Assembly: GCF_014530035.1 (NCBI RefSeq) | Contig: NZ_JACVMX010000005.1 | Coordinates: forward strand, 1-64,000 | Length of the DNA stretch: 64,000 bases | Direction: 5' to 3' | From: Leucobacter sp. cx-328 | GTDB taxonomy: Bacteria; Actinomycetota; Actinomycetes; Actinomycetales; Microbacteriaceae | Part shown: positions 55,135 to 62,606 of the stretch, one piece after another | How positions within the stretch are numbered: position 1 is the first letter of the stretch | Layout of the letters: every line of letters starts with the position of its first letter | The notes under the pieces: model-generated | Seen by the model: the letters and a program-made list of their open reading frames with translations, nothing else | The model's database searches: none | Told to the model about the DNA's origin: nothing | Translations under genes and position numbers: made by a program

Positions 55135-56598
55135 TTATTTCGCCTCGACCCACTCGATGCCGACCGTGTCCGGCCTGAACGTGCGCACGCCGCGGCCCAC
55201 CGGGTGGAGGGTCACCGTGAGCAGCTCCCGCACAACCTCGCGCTGGCGCTCGACGCTGAGGGCCTCCCACACGGCGCGCACGGCCGCCTCGCGCGACTGG
55301 GCAGTGTCGCCGCCGAGCCCGACCAGCTCGCCGAGCAGGTCGACGCGGCCGGCGTCCGACAGCTCCGCCTGGATGGCGGCGAGCTGGTCCTTGATACCCT
55401 TCGAGGCGATGCCGAGCTGCGACGCGGTCAGCGCCGAGTCCGGCTTGGCGAACTCGGCCGCGAGCGCGTCCAGCCGCTCCCGCAGCCGACGCTCCTCGGC
55501 GCGCAGCTTCCGGGCATCGACGGACTTCGAGGGGCTCAGCAGGCGGATGGCGTCCTTCCTCGCCAGGCGTCGCACGACGATGCGCGAGACGTAGTCCTCA
55601 ACGGGCTCGGCCATGCGCGCGAAGTGGCCGGTGCTGCCCGAGCAGCGGTAGCCGCGCACGCCCCTGCGCGCGCTGCCGCCGGCGTGGACGGTCGCGCCGC
55701 AGACGCCGCACAGCGCGACCCCGGTGAGAAGCCCCACAGGGTTGCGACCGGGCCTGCGCCGCCCCGGGTCCAGCAGTATCGACTGCACCTGCTCAAAGAG
55801 GTCGGCGTCGTCGCCCTGCAGGATCGGCTCCCACTGGGCCGGCGCGCTCTGCACCTCGCCGAGGTAGACGAGCTGCCCGATGTTGCGGCGGTTGAGCATC
55901 ACGTCGCGGACGCCGCTGCGGGTCCACGGAGAGGGCGCGGGAGCCTCCCCGGCCTCCTTCTCGGCCTTGCTCAGGCGCTTGTTCTGGCCGGTGGTGAACC
56001 CCGCCTCGTTCCAGGCCCGGGCCACGGAGCCGAGGGACTCGCCCCGGGCGATCATCCGGTAGCCCTGCACGATCGCGTCGGCCTCCGCCCGGCGCAGCGT
56101 CACGCCGTCCTTCTCGTACCCGAAGGGCCTGCGGCCCCCGACGCGCAGCCCCTTCGCCGCGCGCTGCTCGTTCGCGCGCTTCTGGCGCTCGGACTTCCGG
56201 CGCACCTCGAACCGGGCCACCGCCGCCAGCATCGTCGCCCGCAGCTCACCGTCGGCGCTGGTCAGGTCGATCTCGCCGTCGACGGTGAGCACGCGCACGC
56301 CGGTGCGCATCAGGTCGGCGAGGTCGGTGATCGAGCGCAGCAGCCGGTCCACGTCCACGGCGATCACCACGTCGATCCGATTCGCGGCCGCGTCGTCGAG
56401 GAGCTGCGCCCACTTCGCGGTGCCGCGGCCCTTGCTCGCGCTGGTCGCGTTGTCCTCGTAGGTCGCCACGACGACGTACTCGCGGGCCTTCGCCATCATG
56501 CGGGTCTTCTTTCGCTGGCGCTCGATGCCGTCCTTCTCGTCGACGCTCTGCCGCCAGTACAGGCCGGCCTTCGCTCCCGCCTTCAGTGCTCCGCTCAT
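55135..56598 (-). CDS. large serine recombinase (integrase)
   Basis: A 487-residue phage-type serine integrase. The catalytic domain opens GLYWRQSVDEKDGIERQ with the nucleophile Ser18, and has AVDVDRLLRSITDL with the active-site arginines. The recombinase domain follows (RPFGYEKDGVTLRRAEADAI), then a zinc ribbon (Cys297, Cys300, Cys319 and His325: CGVCGATV, YRCSGSTGH) and a coiled coil (about 365-420). It ends 28 bases from the right boundary of the element, the usual place for the enzyme that made the insertion. It should integrate the circle into comM at a 2-bp core. Confidence 0.95.
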   Translation of the reverse strand: MSGALKAGAKAGLYWRQSVDEKDGIERQRKKTRMMAKAREYVVVATYEDNATSASKGRGTAKWAQLLDDAAANRIDVVIAVDVDRLLRSITDLADLMRTGVRVLTVDGEIDLTSADGELRATMLAAVARFEVRRKSERQKRANEQRAAKGLRVGGRRPFGYEKDGVTLRRAEADAIVQGYRMIARGESLGSVARAWNEAGFTTGQNKRLSKAEKEAGEAPAPSPWTRSGVRDVMLNRRNIGQLVYLGEVQSAPAQWEPILQGDDADLFEQVQSILLDPGRRRPGRNPVGLLTGVALCGVCGATVHAGGSARRGVRGYRCSGSTGHFARMAEPVEDYVSRIVVRRLARKDAIRLLSPSKSVDARKLRAEERRLRERLDALAAEFAKPDSALTASQLGIASKGIKDQLAAIQAELSDAGRVDLLGELVGLGGDTAQSREAAVRAVWEALSVERQREVVRELLTVTLHPVGRGVRTFRPDTVGIEWVEAK

Positions 56599-56640
56599 GC
56601 ACCTATGCTATTTCGTTGTCCTGTGAGTCGCGTGGACGGT
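56599..56640 (+). other. attR, right junction of the element
   Basis: Element sequence ends CGTTGTCCTGTGA and comM resumes GTCGCGTGGACGG. The GA at 56625-56626 pairs with that at 25207-25208. Joining the two element ends gives an attP centre with TTGT and ACAA arms five and four bases either side of GA. Confidence 0.8.
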
Positions 56641-56722
56641 GAGTGATCTCTCCGGAGTCGTACGCCCCGGCCGCAGGGAGATAGCTCAGGCCCTCAGCCT
56701 TCGGAGTGGAGCGTTCTCATGA
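56627..56722 (+). pseudogene. comM: detached 3' end of comM
   Basis: Thirty-one codons and a TGA, reading VAWTVSDLSGVVRPGRREIA and ending SLRSGAFS. They continue the comM frame exactly from codon 491 at 25208. The stop overlaps the dprA ATG (ATGA). Without an upstream start it cannot be made as a protein while the element is in place. Confidence 0.92.
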
Positions 56723-57969
56723 CCAACCACTCACCGTTCTTCGCAAACGACACTGAGCTGCGGCACGCACTCGCTGCAACTCAAGGAGCTGACCTAGATG
56801 TGCGCCTCGCCACAACACTGCTCTCCCGGATCATCTGGGCTCGCTTGTGTGAGCCTGGCGACCGAGTTGCAGGCTCGCTTATTGCGGCGCTCGGCCCCGA
56901 ACACGCTTTTGATCTCGTCGTGCAAGGCGCATCAGCAAAAACCACGCTCGAAGCGATCGCCGCTAGCGGGTTCTCCCCCGCCGAGTTTTCGCTCCTCACT
57001 CCTGCACGAATTACGGCAGCGATGCAACGCTGGCGCCCGCGACTCAGCAGAAAAGAGACACTTAAAGATCTCAACGCCGCCGCCGCCAATGGCTTCGATG
57101 TCATGAGTCCAGATCACGCAGACTGGCCGAGCGGCCTTGCCGACCTGGAGCACGCAGCTCCACCACTTTTATGGTTCCAAGGAAACGTTTCGGCACTCAA
57201 CGCTGGAGGGCTAGCGATCGTAGGAGCACGTGCCTGCACAAATTACGGTCGAGAGTTGACAGGTGAATTTGCAGAATATGCGGCGAGCGCAGGGCTCATG
57301 GTGGTCTCTGGCGCTGCCTACGGGATCGACGCCGCAGCCCATCACGCCGCCCTCAGCGCACAGCAACCAACCGTCGCTGTACTTGCTGGTGGACTTGACC
57401 GCCCCTACCCGGCAGGACACACCGCTCTTATTGCAGAGATAGCGCGCCGCGGGGCCGTCTGCTCTGAAGTTGTTCCCGGCACCGCTCCGACAAGATGGCG
57501 GTTCCTGCAACGGAACAGACTCATTGCCGCACTCGCACACGCAACGCTCGTCACTGAGGCAGGCGCACGATCCGGGTCACTCAATACTGCTGGGCATGCT
57601 GCGGAGCTCGGCCGACCGCTTGCTGCTGTGCCGGGCCCGATCACGAGTCCTGCTTCGGCAGGGTGCCACGCACTCATTCGGAATCTCGGGGCAGAGCTCG
57701 TCTCAAACACTTCTGAGCTACGTGAGTTCCTCAGGCTTGAAGCAATCGGTTCGGCGTCAGAGGCCAGCAATGCAAGGCAGCTTTCCGTCCACCGGCGGGT
57801 ACTGGACGCCCTGCCATTGCGGAATACTCGCAGCGCCACTGAGACTTCTCGTGTCTCTGGGGTCACGCTCACAGAGGCTCGGCAAGCGCTTGCCGAGCTA
57901 GAGCTTCTCGGGTTCGTGGAACGAGACCCCTTAGATCCCCAGAACTGGAGGTTACTCAAACGCGAGTGA
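56719..57969 (+). CDS. dprA: DNA-processing protein DprA
   Basis: The chromosomal DprA, 416 residues. It shields single-stranded DNA taken up in transformation and loads RecA. Seen: an N-terminal helical domain, the Rossmann-like core (IVGARACTNYGRELTGEFA, GAAYGIDAAAHHAAL, LAGGLDRPYPAGH, EAGARSGSLNTA) and a C-terminal winged helix (about 355-410, SVHRRVLDALPLRNTRSATE). In the uninterrupted chromosome it would be coupled to comM. Now its upstream DNA is the end of the element, so its expression may depend on a promoter in the element or be reduced. Confidence 0.95.
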   Translation: MTNHSPFFANDTELRHALAATQGADLDVRLATTLLSRIIWARLCEPGDRVAGSLIAALGPEHAFDLVVQGASAKTTLEAIAASGFSPAEFSLLTPARITAAMQRWRPRLSRKETLKDLNAAAANGFDVMSPDHADWPSGLADLEHAAPPLLWFQGNVSALNAGGLAIVGARACTNYGRELTGEFAEYAASAGLMVVSGAAYGIDAAAHHAALSAQQPTVAVLAGGLDRPYPAGHTALIAEIARRGAVCSEVVPGTAPTRWRFLQRNRLIAALAHATLVTEAGARSGSLNTAGHAAELGRPLAAVPGPITSPASAGCHALIRNLGAELVSNTSELREFLRLEAIGSASEASNARQLSVHRRVLDALPLRNTRSATETSRVSGVTLTEARQALAELELLGFVERDPLDPQNWRLLKRE

Positions 57970-58011
57970 AGCTACGTCCGCTGGAGGAGCCCCTATGTAT
58001 AGGGTGCAAGC

Positions 58012-58299
58012 ATGGCAACCACCTTCTCCTTCCGCGTTGGCGTAGAAGAATCGCATGAGGTCACAGTGAACTTGGCCGGCGTCAGGCATGTTGTGACGAT
58101 TAGTGTGGATGGCCACATAATCCTCACAGGAGGCGGCAATCTCGGTATCCTCATGCCGAACGTGTTCGACCTCGAAGTTGGTTTTGTGGAGAAGCATATG
58201 GTCTCCGTGCGTTTCATCGCGGCTCAGGTCATCGACGGGGGTGCTACCTATATTGACGTCTTCGTTGACGGCAGGTTCGCGTTCCGTCACCCCTGGTGA
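58012..58299 (+). CDS. hypothetical beta-rich protein
   Basis: A 95-residue protein whose alternating pattern (HEVTVNLAGVRHVVTISVDG, DVFVDGRFAFRHPW) suggests a small beta sandwich. No family recognised. A TATAGG at 57998 places a possible transcription start at the ATG, so the message may be leaderless. A strong terminator follows. Confidence 0.65.
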   Translation: MATTFSFRVGVEESHEVTVNLAGVRHVVTISVDGHIILTGGGNLGILMPNVFDLEVGFVEKHMVSVRFIAAQVIDGGATYIDVFVDGRFAFRHPW

Positions 58300-58315
58300 A
58301 ACGATCCTCGCCTAG

Positions 58316-58365
58316 GACGCGAAAGCGGCCCACTCTCGCCTAGCGAGCGGGCCGCTTTTCGCGTC
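58316..58365. terminator. long perfect terminator stem
   Basis: GACGCGAAAGCGGCCC pairs with GGGCCGCTTTTCGCGTC (one bulge) around a loop holding a second small stem. The rest of 58366-58623 shows no gene and should hold the promoter of the next gene. Confidence 0.85.
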
Positions 58366-58623
58366 TGCCAGCAGTAACAGTTACGTCAGACTTCTTATCA
58401 CCCTGCCAGGAACAGGATCGAGTGGCGCTCGCCGTCGCCAGACTTCTGCGATCGCTACACAGACAGTGCGCACCGACCGTTGTGTCCGCATCGCATTGGC
58501 GATAGCGTCGTAACCAGATCTGCAACATAATCGCTCATGCTTTCAGCGCGATGTCATCGCACCACTCAACGACGAGTCAGGCGAAGTGACAGCGTGCCAA
58601 GGCACGGTTCTGAGGACTTTTCA

Positions 58624-59844
58624 ATGACGTCGAGTACCACCACACCAGATTCAGTTTCACGCAAGGACCCGACGGAGCTCCGCGCCCCGGGCATGATTAT
58701 CGGCGCGGTGATCATCGTCGTGCTCTTGATCGGCGTCGCATTCGCGCTCGACGCGGTGAAGGGCATCTTCGCTGGCGGCGCACCCGCGCCTGCGGCGAGC
58801 GCTTCACCGCAACCAGAAGGGTTTGGGGCGTGGGTGAGCTGGACGATCAGCGATATCACGTCGCCTCAGTTCTACAAGCTGCCCCTCGCTTCCATTGGCC
58901 TCTTCCTCGGCGCTGCGCTCGCATGGTGGGCGTGGAAGCGTGGTCGCGCCTGGGGCGGCATCGCGGTCTCGTATGGTTCGGGGCTGTGGCCGTGGATCCT
59001 TGGTTCGGCGACGCTCAGTCTCATCCTTTCGAACGTCGCGTTTGGCTGGCGGATCGATGACACCTGGCAGTCCACCTTCATCCCGTTCGTGTGTGTGCCC
59101 GCCGCGATCGTACTGATCTATGGTTCGGGTTGGAAGACGCTCTTCACTGGCGCGGTCCTTGGCGCGGGTATCGCGACTCCCCTGTCGATCCCGCTGATCA
59201 TGTATGTGACGGTGCCGCTCGGTCTCCCCGGCGTTGCTGCAAACACCATGGCTATGGCGCTCGGTACCGCGATCTCGTGCCTAATTGCGCGCTATCTGCC
59301 GTGGATGGAGCGTCCGGCCGCGCCGAAGCAAGACGCAGCGCCGGCGGCCCCCGCGACCACTATCACGGGCACACCAACGCTGTGGAAGGACGCGGCTTGG
59401 ACAATGCGCCGCGTTATCGCCGATTTCTCAGAGGCACAGTTCTGGGCGACCGAGCTCGCTTCGATTGGCATGCTGATCGGCCTCGCAATCACGGTCATGA
59501 TCGGTCCGGCTGAGCTGGCTGGCCTTCTCCCGCAGATTCTCGTGGCGCAAGGCCTCACCGCGGCGATCGGCGTAGTTGTGTGGCGGCGTGGACTTCGTGG
59601 CGGCGGCTACGTTCCCACCTATATCCCCGTCGTCTCCGTCGCTCCAGCGTGCGTGCTGGCCTTCGGTGGCACGGTTCCCGCGATCATCCTCGGTGCGGTG
59701 CTCGGCGCGCTTATTGGCCCATTCATCTCTCGCCTGATTGAAAAGATCCTCGCGTCCGATTTCCACCCGGTCATCGCGTTCACCTTCGCGATGGCGGTCA
59801 CCTCGGCAATCGTTGTACCGACGCTCGGCCTCATTCTGAATTAG
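58624..59844 (+). CDS. polytopic membrane protein with internal duplication
   Basis: A 406-residue protein with about eleven membrane segments and a GAGGA ribosome binding site before the ATG at 58624. The two halves are related: ISDITSPQFYKLPLASIG in the first and IADFSEAQFWATELASIG in the second, each followed by a hydrophobic helix. This suggests an inverted or direct repeat transporter. I do not recognise the family or substrate. It is flanked by terminators, so it is a single-gene unit. Confidence 0.75.
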   Translation: MTSSTTTPDSVSRKDPTELRAPGMIIGAVIIVVLLIGVAFALDAVKGIFAGGAPAPAASASPQPEGFGAWVSWTISDITSPQFYKLPLASIGLFLGAALAWWAWKRGRAWGGIAVSYGSGLWPWILGSATLSLILSNVAFGWRIDDTWQSTFIPFVCVPAAIVLIYGSGWKTLFTGAVLGAGIATPLSIPLIMYVTVPLGLPGVAANTMAMALGTAISCLIARYLPWMERPAAPKQDAAPAAPATTITGTPTLWKDAAWTMRRVIADFSEAQFWATELASIGMLIGLAITVMIGPAELAGLLPQILVAQGLTAAIGVVVWRRGLRGGGYVPTYIPVVSVAPACVLAFGGTVPAIILGAVLGALIGPFISRLIEKILASDFHPVIAFTFAMAVTSAIVVPTLGLILN

Positions 59845-59871
59845 TGACCGGTCAGGGCGCGGTTCAGTGCC

Positions 59872-59915
59872 AGCTGGAAAGGCTCACAGCCAAAAGATTG
59901 TGAGCCTTTCCAGCT
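59872..59915 (+). terminator. terminator after the membrane protein gene
   Basis: A perfect 17-bp stem (AGCTGGAAAGGCTCACA and its complement) with a 10-base loop, lying between the membrane protein gene and the recombinase gene. Confidence 0.88.
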
Positions 59916-59944
59916 TCCTGCTCCATGCGAGCCACAATAGAGGC

Positions 59945-60886
59945 ATGGATATCCGTGACGCAGTGGACAGCTTCCTCACCATCGTGCGCCACGAGTATGG
60001 CTACTCGGAGCACACCGTTACCGCTTACCGCCGCGATCTCGAACTCCTCTCAGCTTTCGCCGTGGAGCGGCAGCTCACCAATGTCACGGATCTCACGCTT
60101 GATCTACTGCGAGACTGGCTCTGGCAGCGCCAGCAGACTGGGCTTTCCCCAGCGACACTCTCCCGCAACGTCGCGACGTTGAAGTCGTTCGGGTCTTGGC
60201 TTGAGACCAGAGGTTATGTTCCAGGCAGCCCTGCATCGCGCCTACGCGCCCCGAAGTCGCCGCAGTCGCTTCCCCGTGTCCTCACCGCCGATCAGGCGGA
60301 ACGCATTCTCACGCGTGCTGCCAGCCTTGCCGAGAGTGGTGATCCCACGAAGCTCCGGGATCATGCCGCGCTTGAGCTGCTGTACGCATCTGCGTTGCGT
60401 GTATCTGAGCTGTGTTCACTCACCGTCGCTGGCTACGCGCCAGGTGATCGCACCGTGCGCGTGCTCGGCAAGGGCAATAAGGAGCGTGTGGTGCCGCTCG
60501 GCCGATCCGCCGCCCTTGCGCTCGATCGCTACCTCAGTAGCGGGCGACCGGCACTCCTCGCACGCGCACAGAACACGGGCGCGGATCGGTCTCCCACTCC
60601 TGCAACGCAAGCAACCATGTTCCTGGGGAACCGTGGTGGTGCGTTCACCTCGTCTGCCGCGTATCGATTGGTCGCAAAGGAACTCGAACAGGAGCCTGGC
60701 AGTGGCCCGCGCGGACCGCACACTCTCCGCCACACCGCCGCCACCCACCTGCTCGACGGCGGCGCCGACCTGCGCGTTGTTCAGGAATATCTTGGTCACT
60801 CGAGCCTCGCCAGCACGCAGGTATACACCCACGTCTCGAAGGAACGCCTCGCAGAGAGCTACCGTCAGGCACACCCGCGCGCCTGA
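59945..60886 (+). CDS. tyrosine recombinase XerC/XerD type
   Basis: Xer recombinases resolve chromosome dimers at dif. This protein has 313 residues from the ATG at 59945. All catalytic residues are visible: Arg152 (ALRVSELCSL), Lys176 (GKGNKERVVPLG), His259 and Arg262 (PHTLRHTAATHLL), His285 (LGHSS) and Tyr294 (STQVYTHVS). The N-terminal SAM-like domain is intact. A xer gene near dprA is common in actinobacteria, and this is chromosomal rather than part of the element. XerC and XerD cannot be told apart here. Confidence 0.93.
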   Translation: MDIRDAVDSFLTIVRHEYGYSEHTVTAYRRDLELLSAFAVERQLTNVTDLTLDLLRDWLWQRQQTGLSPATLSRNVATLKSFGSWLETRGYVPGSPASRLRAPKSPQSLPRVLTADQAERILTRAASLAESGDPTKLRDHAALELLYASALRVSELCSLTVAGYAPGDRTVRVLGKGNKERVVPLGRSAALALDRYLSSGRPALLARAQNTGADRSPTPATQATMFLGNRGGAFTSSAAYRLVAKELEQEPGSGPRGPHTLRHTAATHLLDGGADLRVVQEYLGHSSLASTQVYTHVSKERLAESYRQAHPRA

Positions 60887-60905
60887 GACCGCGTGGCCTG
60901 ATCCG

Positions 60906-61460
60906 CTACCCAGAAAGTGGGAGCAAGATCGGCCGTGCCAAGAAGAACCGCATGGGGTTCACATAGGCACCATCGATTCTGACGCCGACGTGCACACATT
61001 CCGCGTAGCAGTGACCGCCGCTGGCCATCTCACCGAGCACGGCTCCGCGACTGACGAAATCACCGATGACGAACTCCGAGCGCACCGGCTCCAGCGACAC
61101 AAGTGTCTGCGCATCGACGCGGATGGTGACGAGCGGGCGGTCAGCAACCACGCCAGCGAATGTCACTTCGCCCGCGGTAGGCGCGAGCACAGCTGCGCCA
61201 GGGAGAGCAGGCAGGTCGATTCCTCGATGGCCTGACGCATAGCGATTAGGTGGTGCCCGATACCGGCCGGAAACCTGCAACGCAGTGCCGACCGGGGGTA
61301 GCCATTTTCCAGGGGAGGCCGCGGCGGTCGCGTCGGCAGGCGGTGCCGGGATTGACGAGGTCGACGGCACTGACGGCGCTGCCACGGCAACCGGAACCGC
61401 CGGACTCACCAGGAAAAGGGTCAAAACCAACGAGTACACACACGAGACGAAACGATTCAT
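60906..61460 (-). CDS. secreted M23 (LytM-type) peptidase
   Basis: A 184-residue secreted protein. The signal segment (SLVLTLFLVSPAVPVAVAA) ends near residue 28. The LytM domain shows GHRGIDLPA with His78 and Asp82 as zinc ligands, and GHCYAECVHVGVRIDG near the end, where His157 stands in the usual HxH place while the first His of that pair is Cys. Such variants are frequent in actinobacterial relatives near rpsB, so activity is uncertain. The longer upstream frame is rejected because MNRFVSC starts the signal peptide. Confidence 0.87.
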   Translation of the reverse strand: MNRFVSCVYSLVLTLFLVSPAVPVAVAAPSVPSTSSIPAPPADATAAASPGKWLPPVGTALQVSGRYRAPPNRYASGHRGIDLPALPGAAVLAPTAGEVTFAGVVADRPLVTIRVDAQTLVSLEPVRSEFVIGDFVSRGAVLGEMASGGHCYAECVHVGVRIDGAYVNPMRFFLARPILLPLSG

Positions 61461-61558
61461 GCGGCAAGTGTGGTGCACCGGTTGTCGCCAGACACACAAA
61501 AACCGCCTCTGAGGCGGTTGTTGTGGAGAAATACTTGAAACCGGGGGCTGTGAGCAAC

Positions 61559-61882
61559 CTACCGGTCGAGCGACAGGTCCTCAGGGAACTTCAGCTCGTG
61601 CGCCGAAAGCTCCTCAACGTTGACGTCCTTGAACGTCAACACCCGAACCGACTTCACGAAGCGGTTGGCGCGGTACACGTCCCACACCCACACGTCAGTC
61701 ATGGACAGCTCAAAGTAAAAATCGTTGCCCGCGTCCTGGCGTTTCAGCTCAACATCGTTCGCCAGGTAGAAACGGCGTTCCGTCTCTACGACATAGCGAA
61801 ACTGGCTTGCGATATCGCGGTACTCACGAAACAGCGATAGCTCGGCTTCGCGCTCGTAATCGTCCAGCTCTTCCTCATTCAT
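61559..61882 (-). CDS. DUF2469 family protein
   Basis: A 107-residue protein of the actinobacterial DUF2469 family: LDDYEREAELSLFREYRDI, VVETERRFYLANDVEL, SMTDVWVWDVYRANRFVKSV and LTFKDVNVEEL. Highly conserved, function unknown. I use the ATG at 61882 (MNEEELDDYE), which matches the family start; an ATG nine bases upstream is possible. It is divergent from imuA'. Confidence 0.9.
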   Translation of the reverse strand: MNEEELDDYEREAELSLFREYRDIASQFRYVVETERRFYLANDVELKRQDAGNDFYFELSMTDVWVWDVYRANRFVKSVRVLTFKDVNVEELSAHELKFPEDLSLDR

Positions 61883-61923
61883 CGCCACCATCCTACGCGC
61901 CTTCTTGGGGGCGCGCCGACAGA

Positions 61924-61958
61924 TTGACTTATTCGAACATATGTTCGAATATTGCTTC
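61924..61958 (+). promoter_or_regulatory. SOS promoter with perfect LexA box
   Basis: CGAACATATGTTCG at 61934-61947 is a full palindromic Gram-positive/actinobacterial LexA site. It sits between TTGACT (61924, -35) and GAATAT (61947, -10) with 17-base spacing. The predicted start of transcription falls on the ATG at 61959. Confidence 0.88.
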
Positions 61959-62606
61959 ATGAATTCTCCGGCGACAGTCCTCGAGCTGCAACAGCGCATC
62001 AGCGCAATGCAGCCGCTGCGCCTGCACGAGCGCACGCTACCAACGGCGCCTGAACTCGCTCCGCTCCTTCCCGGCGGCGCACTCCGCGAAGGGGGCATCT
62101 ACTCGGTCTCCGGCTCTTGGCAGCTCGCGCTTACTTTCCTCGCCCCCGTGTCACAAAGTGGCGCGTGGTGCGGCATTATTGGCTGTCCAGATCTCAGTGC
62201 TGAAGCCGCTGCCGAGGTGGGCATTGCTCTTGACCGCTGCATCATCGTGCCAAATCCCGGCAATCGCACGACCGCGGTCGCCGACATGCTGAGCGGCACA
62301 GTCACTGCGCTCCTCACGAAGTTTCCCGCCGAGGTCCCACCACACGACGCAGAACACATCGCAGCCAGACTTCGCGAGCAGGGCTCTGCGCTCATTGTCA
62401 TGGGAGATTGGCGTCGCACCGATGCCGAGATTCGAGTGACAGATTCCCGCTGGCTTGGGCTAGACACTGGCCGCGGTGCACTCCGCGACCGCGAGTTGAC
62501 CGTTCGCAGCAATGACCACCGCGGCCCTCGCACGCACAAGATCCGATTCGCTGGCGGCCACCTGGCCCCGCAGCAATCACCAGTCCGCTTGGTGGCAACG
62601 CGATGA
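61959..62606 (+). CDS. imuA': ImuA'-like SOS mutagenesis protein
   Basis: A 215-residue, RecA-like protein of the ImuA' group, which works with ImuB and DnaE2 in error-prone repair. LLPGGALREGGIYSVSGSWQ aligns with the truncated RecA core, and VAIPDLSAEAAAEVGI-like text (CGIIGCPDLSAEAAAEVGIA) follows; a normal Walker A lysine is not seen. No Shine-Dalgarno sequence precedes the ATG at 61959, in agreement with a leaderless transcript. Its stop overlaps the imuB start by four bases. Confidence 0.85.
   Translation: MNSPATVLELQQRISAMQPLRLHERTLPTAPELAPLLPGGALREGGIYSVSGSWQLALTFLAPVSQSGAWCGIIGCPDLSAEAAAEVGIALDRCIIVPNPGNRTTAVADMLSGTVTALLTKFPAEVPPHDAEHIAARLREQGSALIVMGDWRRTDAEIRVTDSRWLGLDTGRGALRDRELTVRSNDHRGPRTHKIRFAGGHLAPQQSPVRLVATR

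Larger units (their letters stand above)
25209..56626. mobile_element. 31.4-kb integrated element inserted in comM
   Basis: The boundaries come from reading comM across the gap: joining base 25208 to base 56627 restores an open comM of 522 residues whose stop overlaps the dprA start by four bases. A serine integrase (55135-56598) ends 28 bases from the right boundary. The element carries an SF3 helicase, an excisionase-like gene, SSB, a DprA-like protein, a resolvase, type I restriction-modification, ArdA and an Hsp100-like ATPase. No relaxase, FtsK-like translocase, capsid or terminase gene is visible. It is therefore best called an integrative element of unknown transfer mode, possibly mobilisable or a satellite. 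Confidence 0.93.

Noticed and set aside
25209-56626. tRNA-targeted integration or an insertion sequence
   Set aside because: No tRNA gene lies at either junction, no DDE transposase or terminal inverted repeats were found, and the comM frame explains both ends.
55042-56646. 534-codon plus-strand frame opposite the integrase
   Set aside because: Shadow of the serine integrase, whose catalytic and zinc motifs are on the minus strand.
57952-58290. Minus-strand frame overlapping the 58012 gene
   Set aside because: The plus-strand frame has the more protein-like beta pattern, a promoter-like box and a following terminator.
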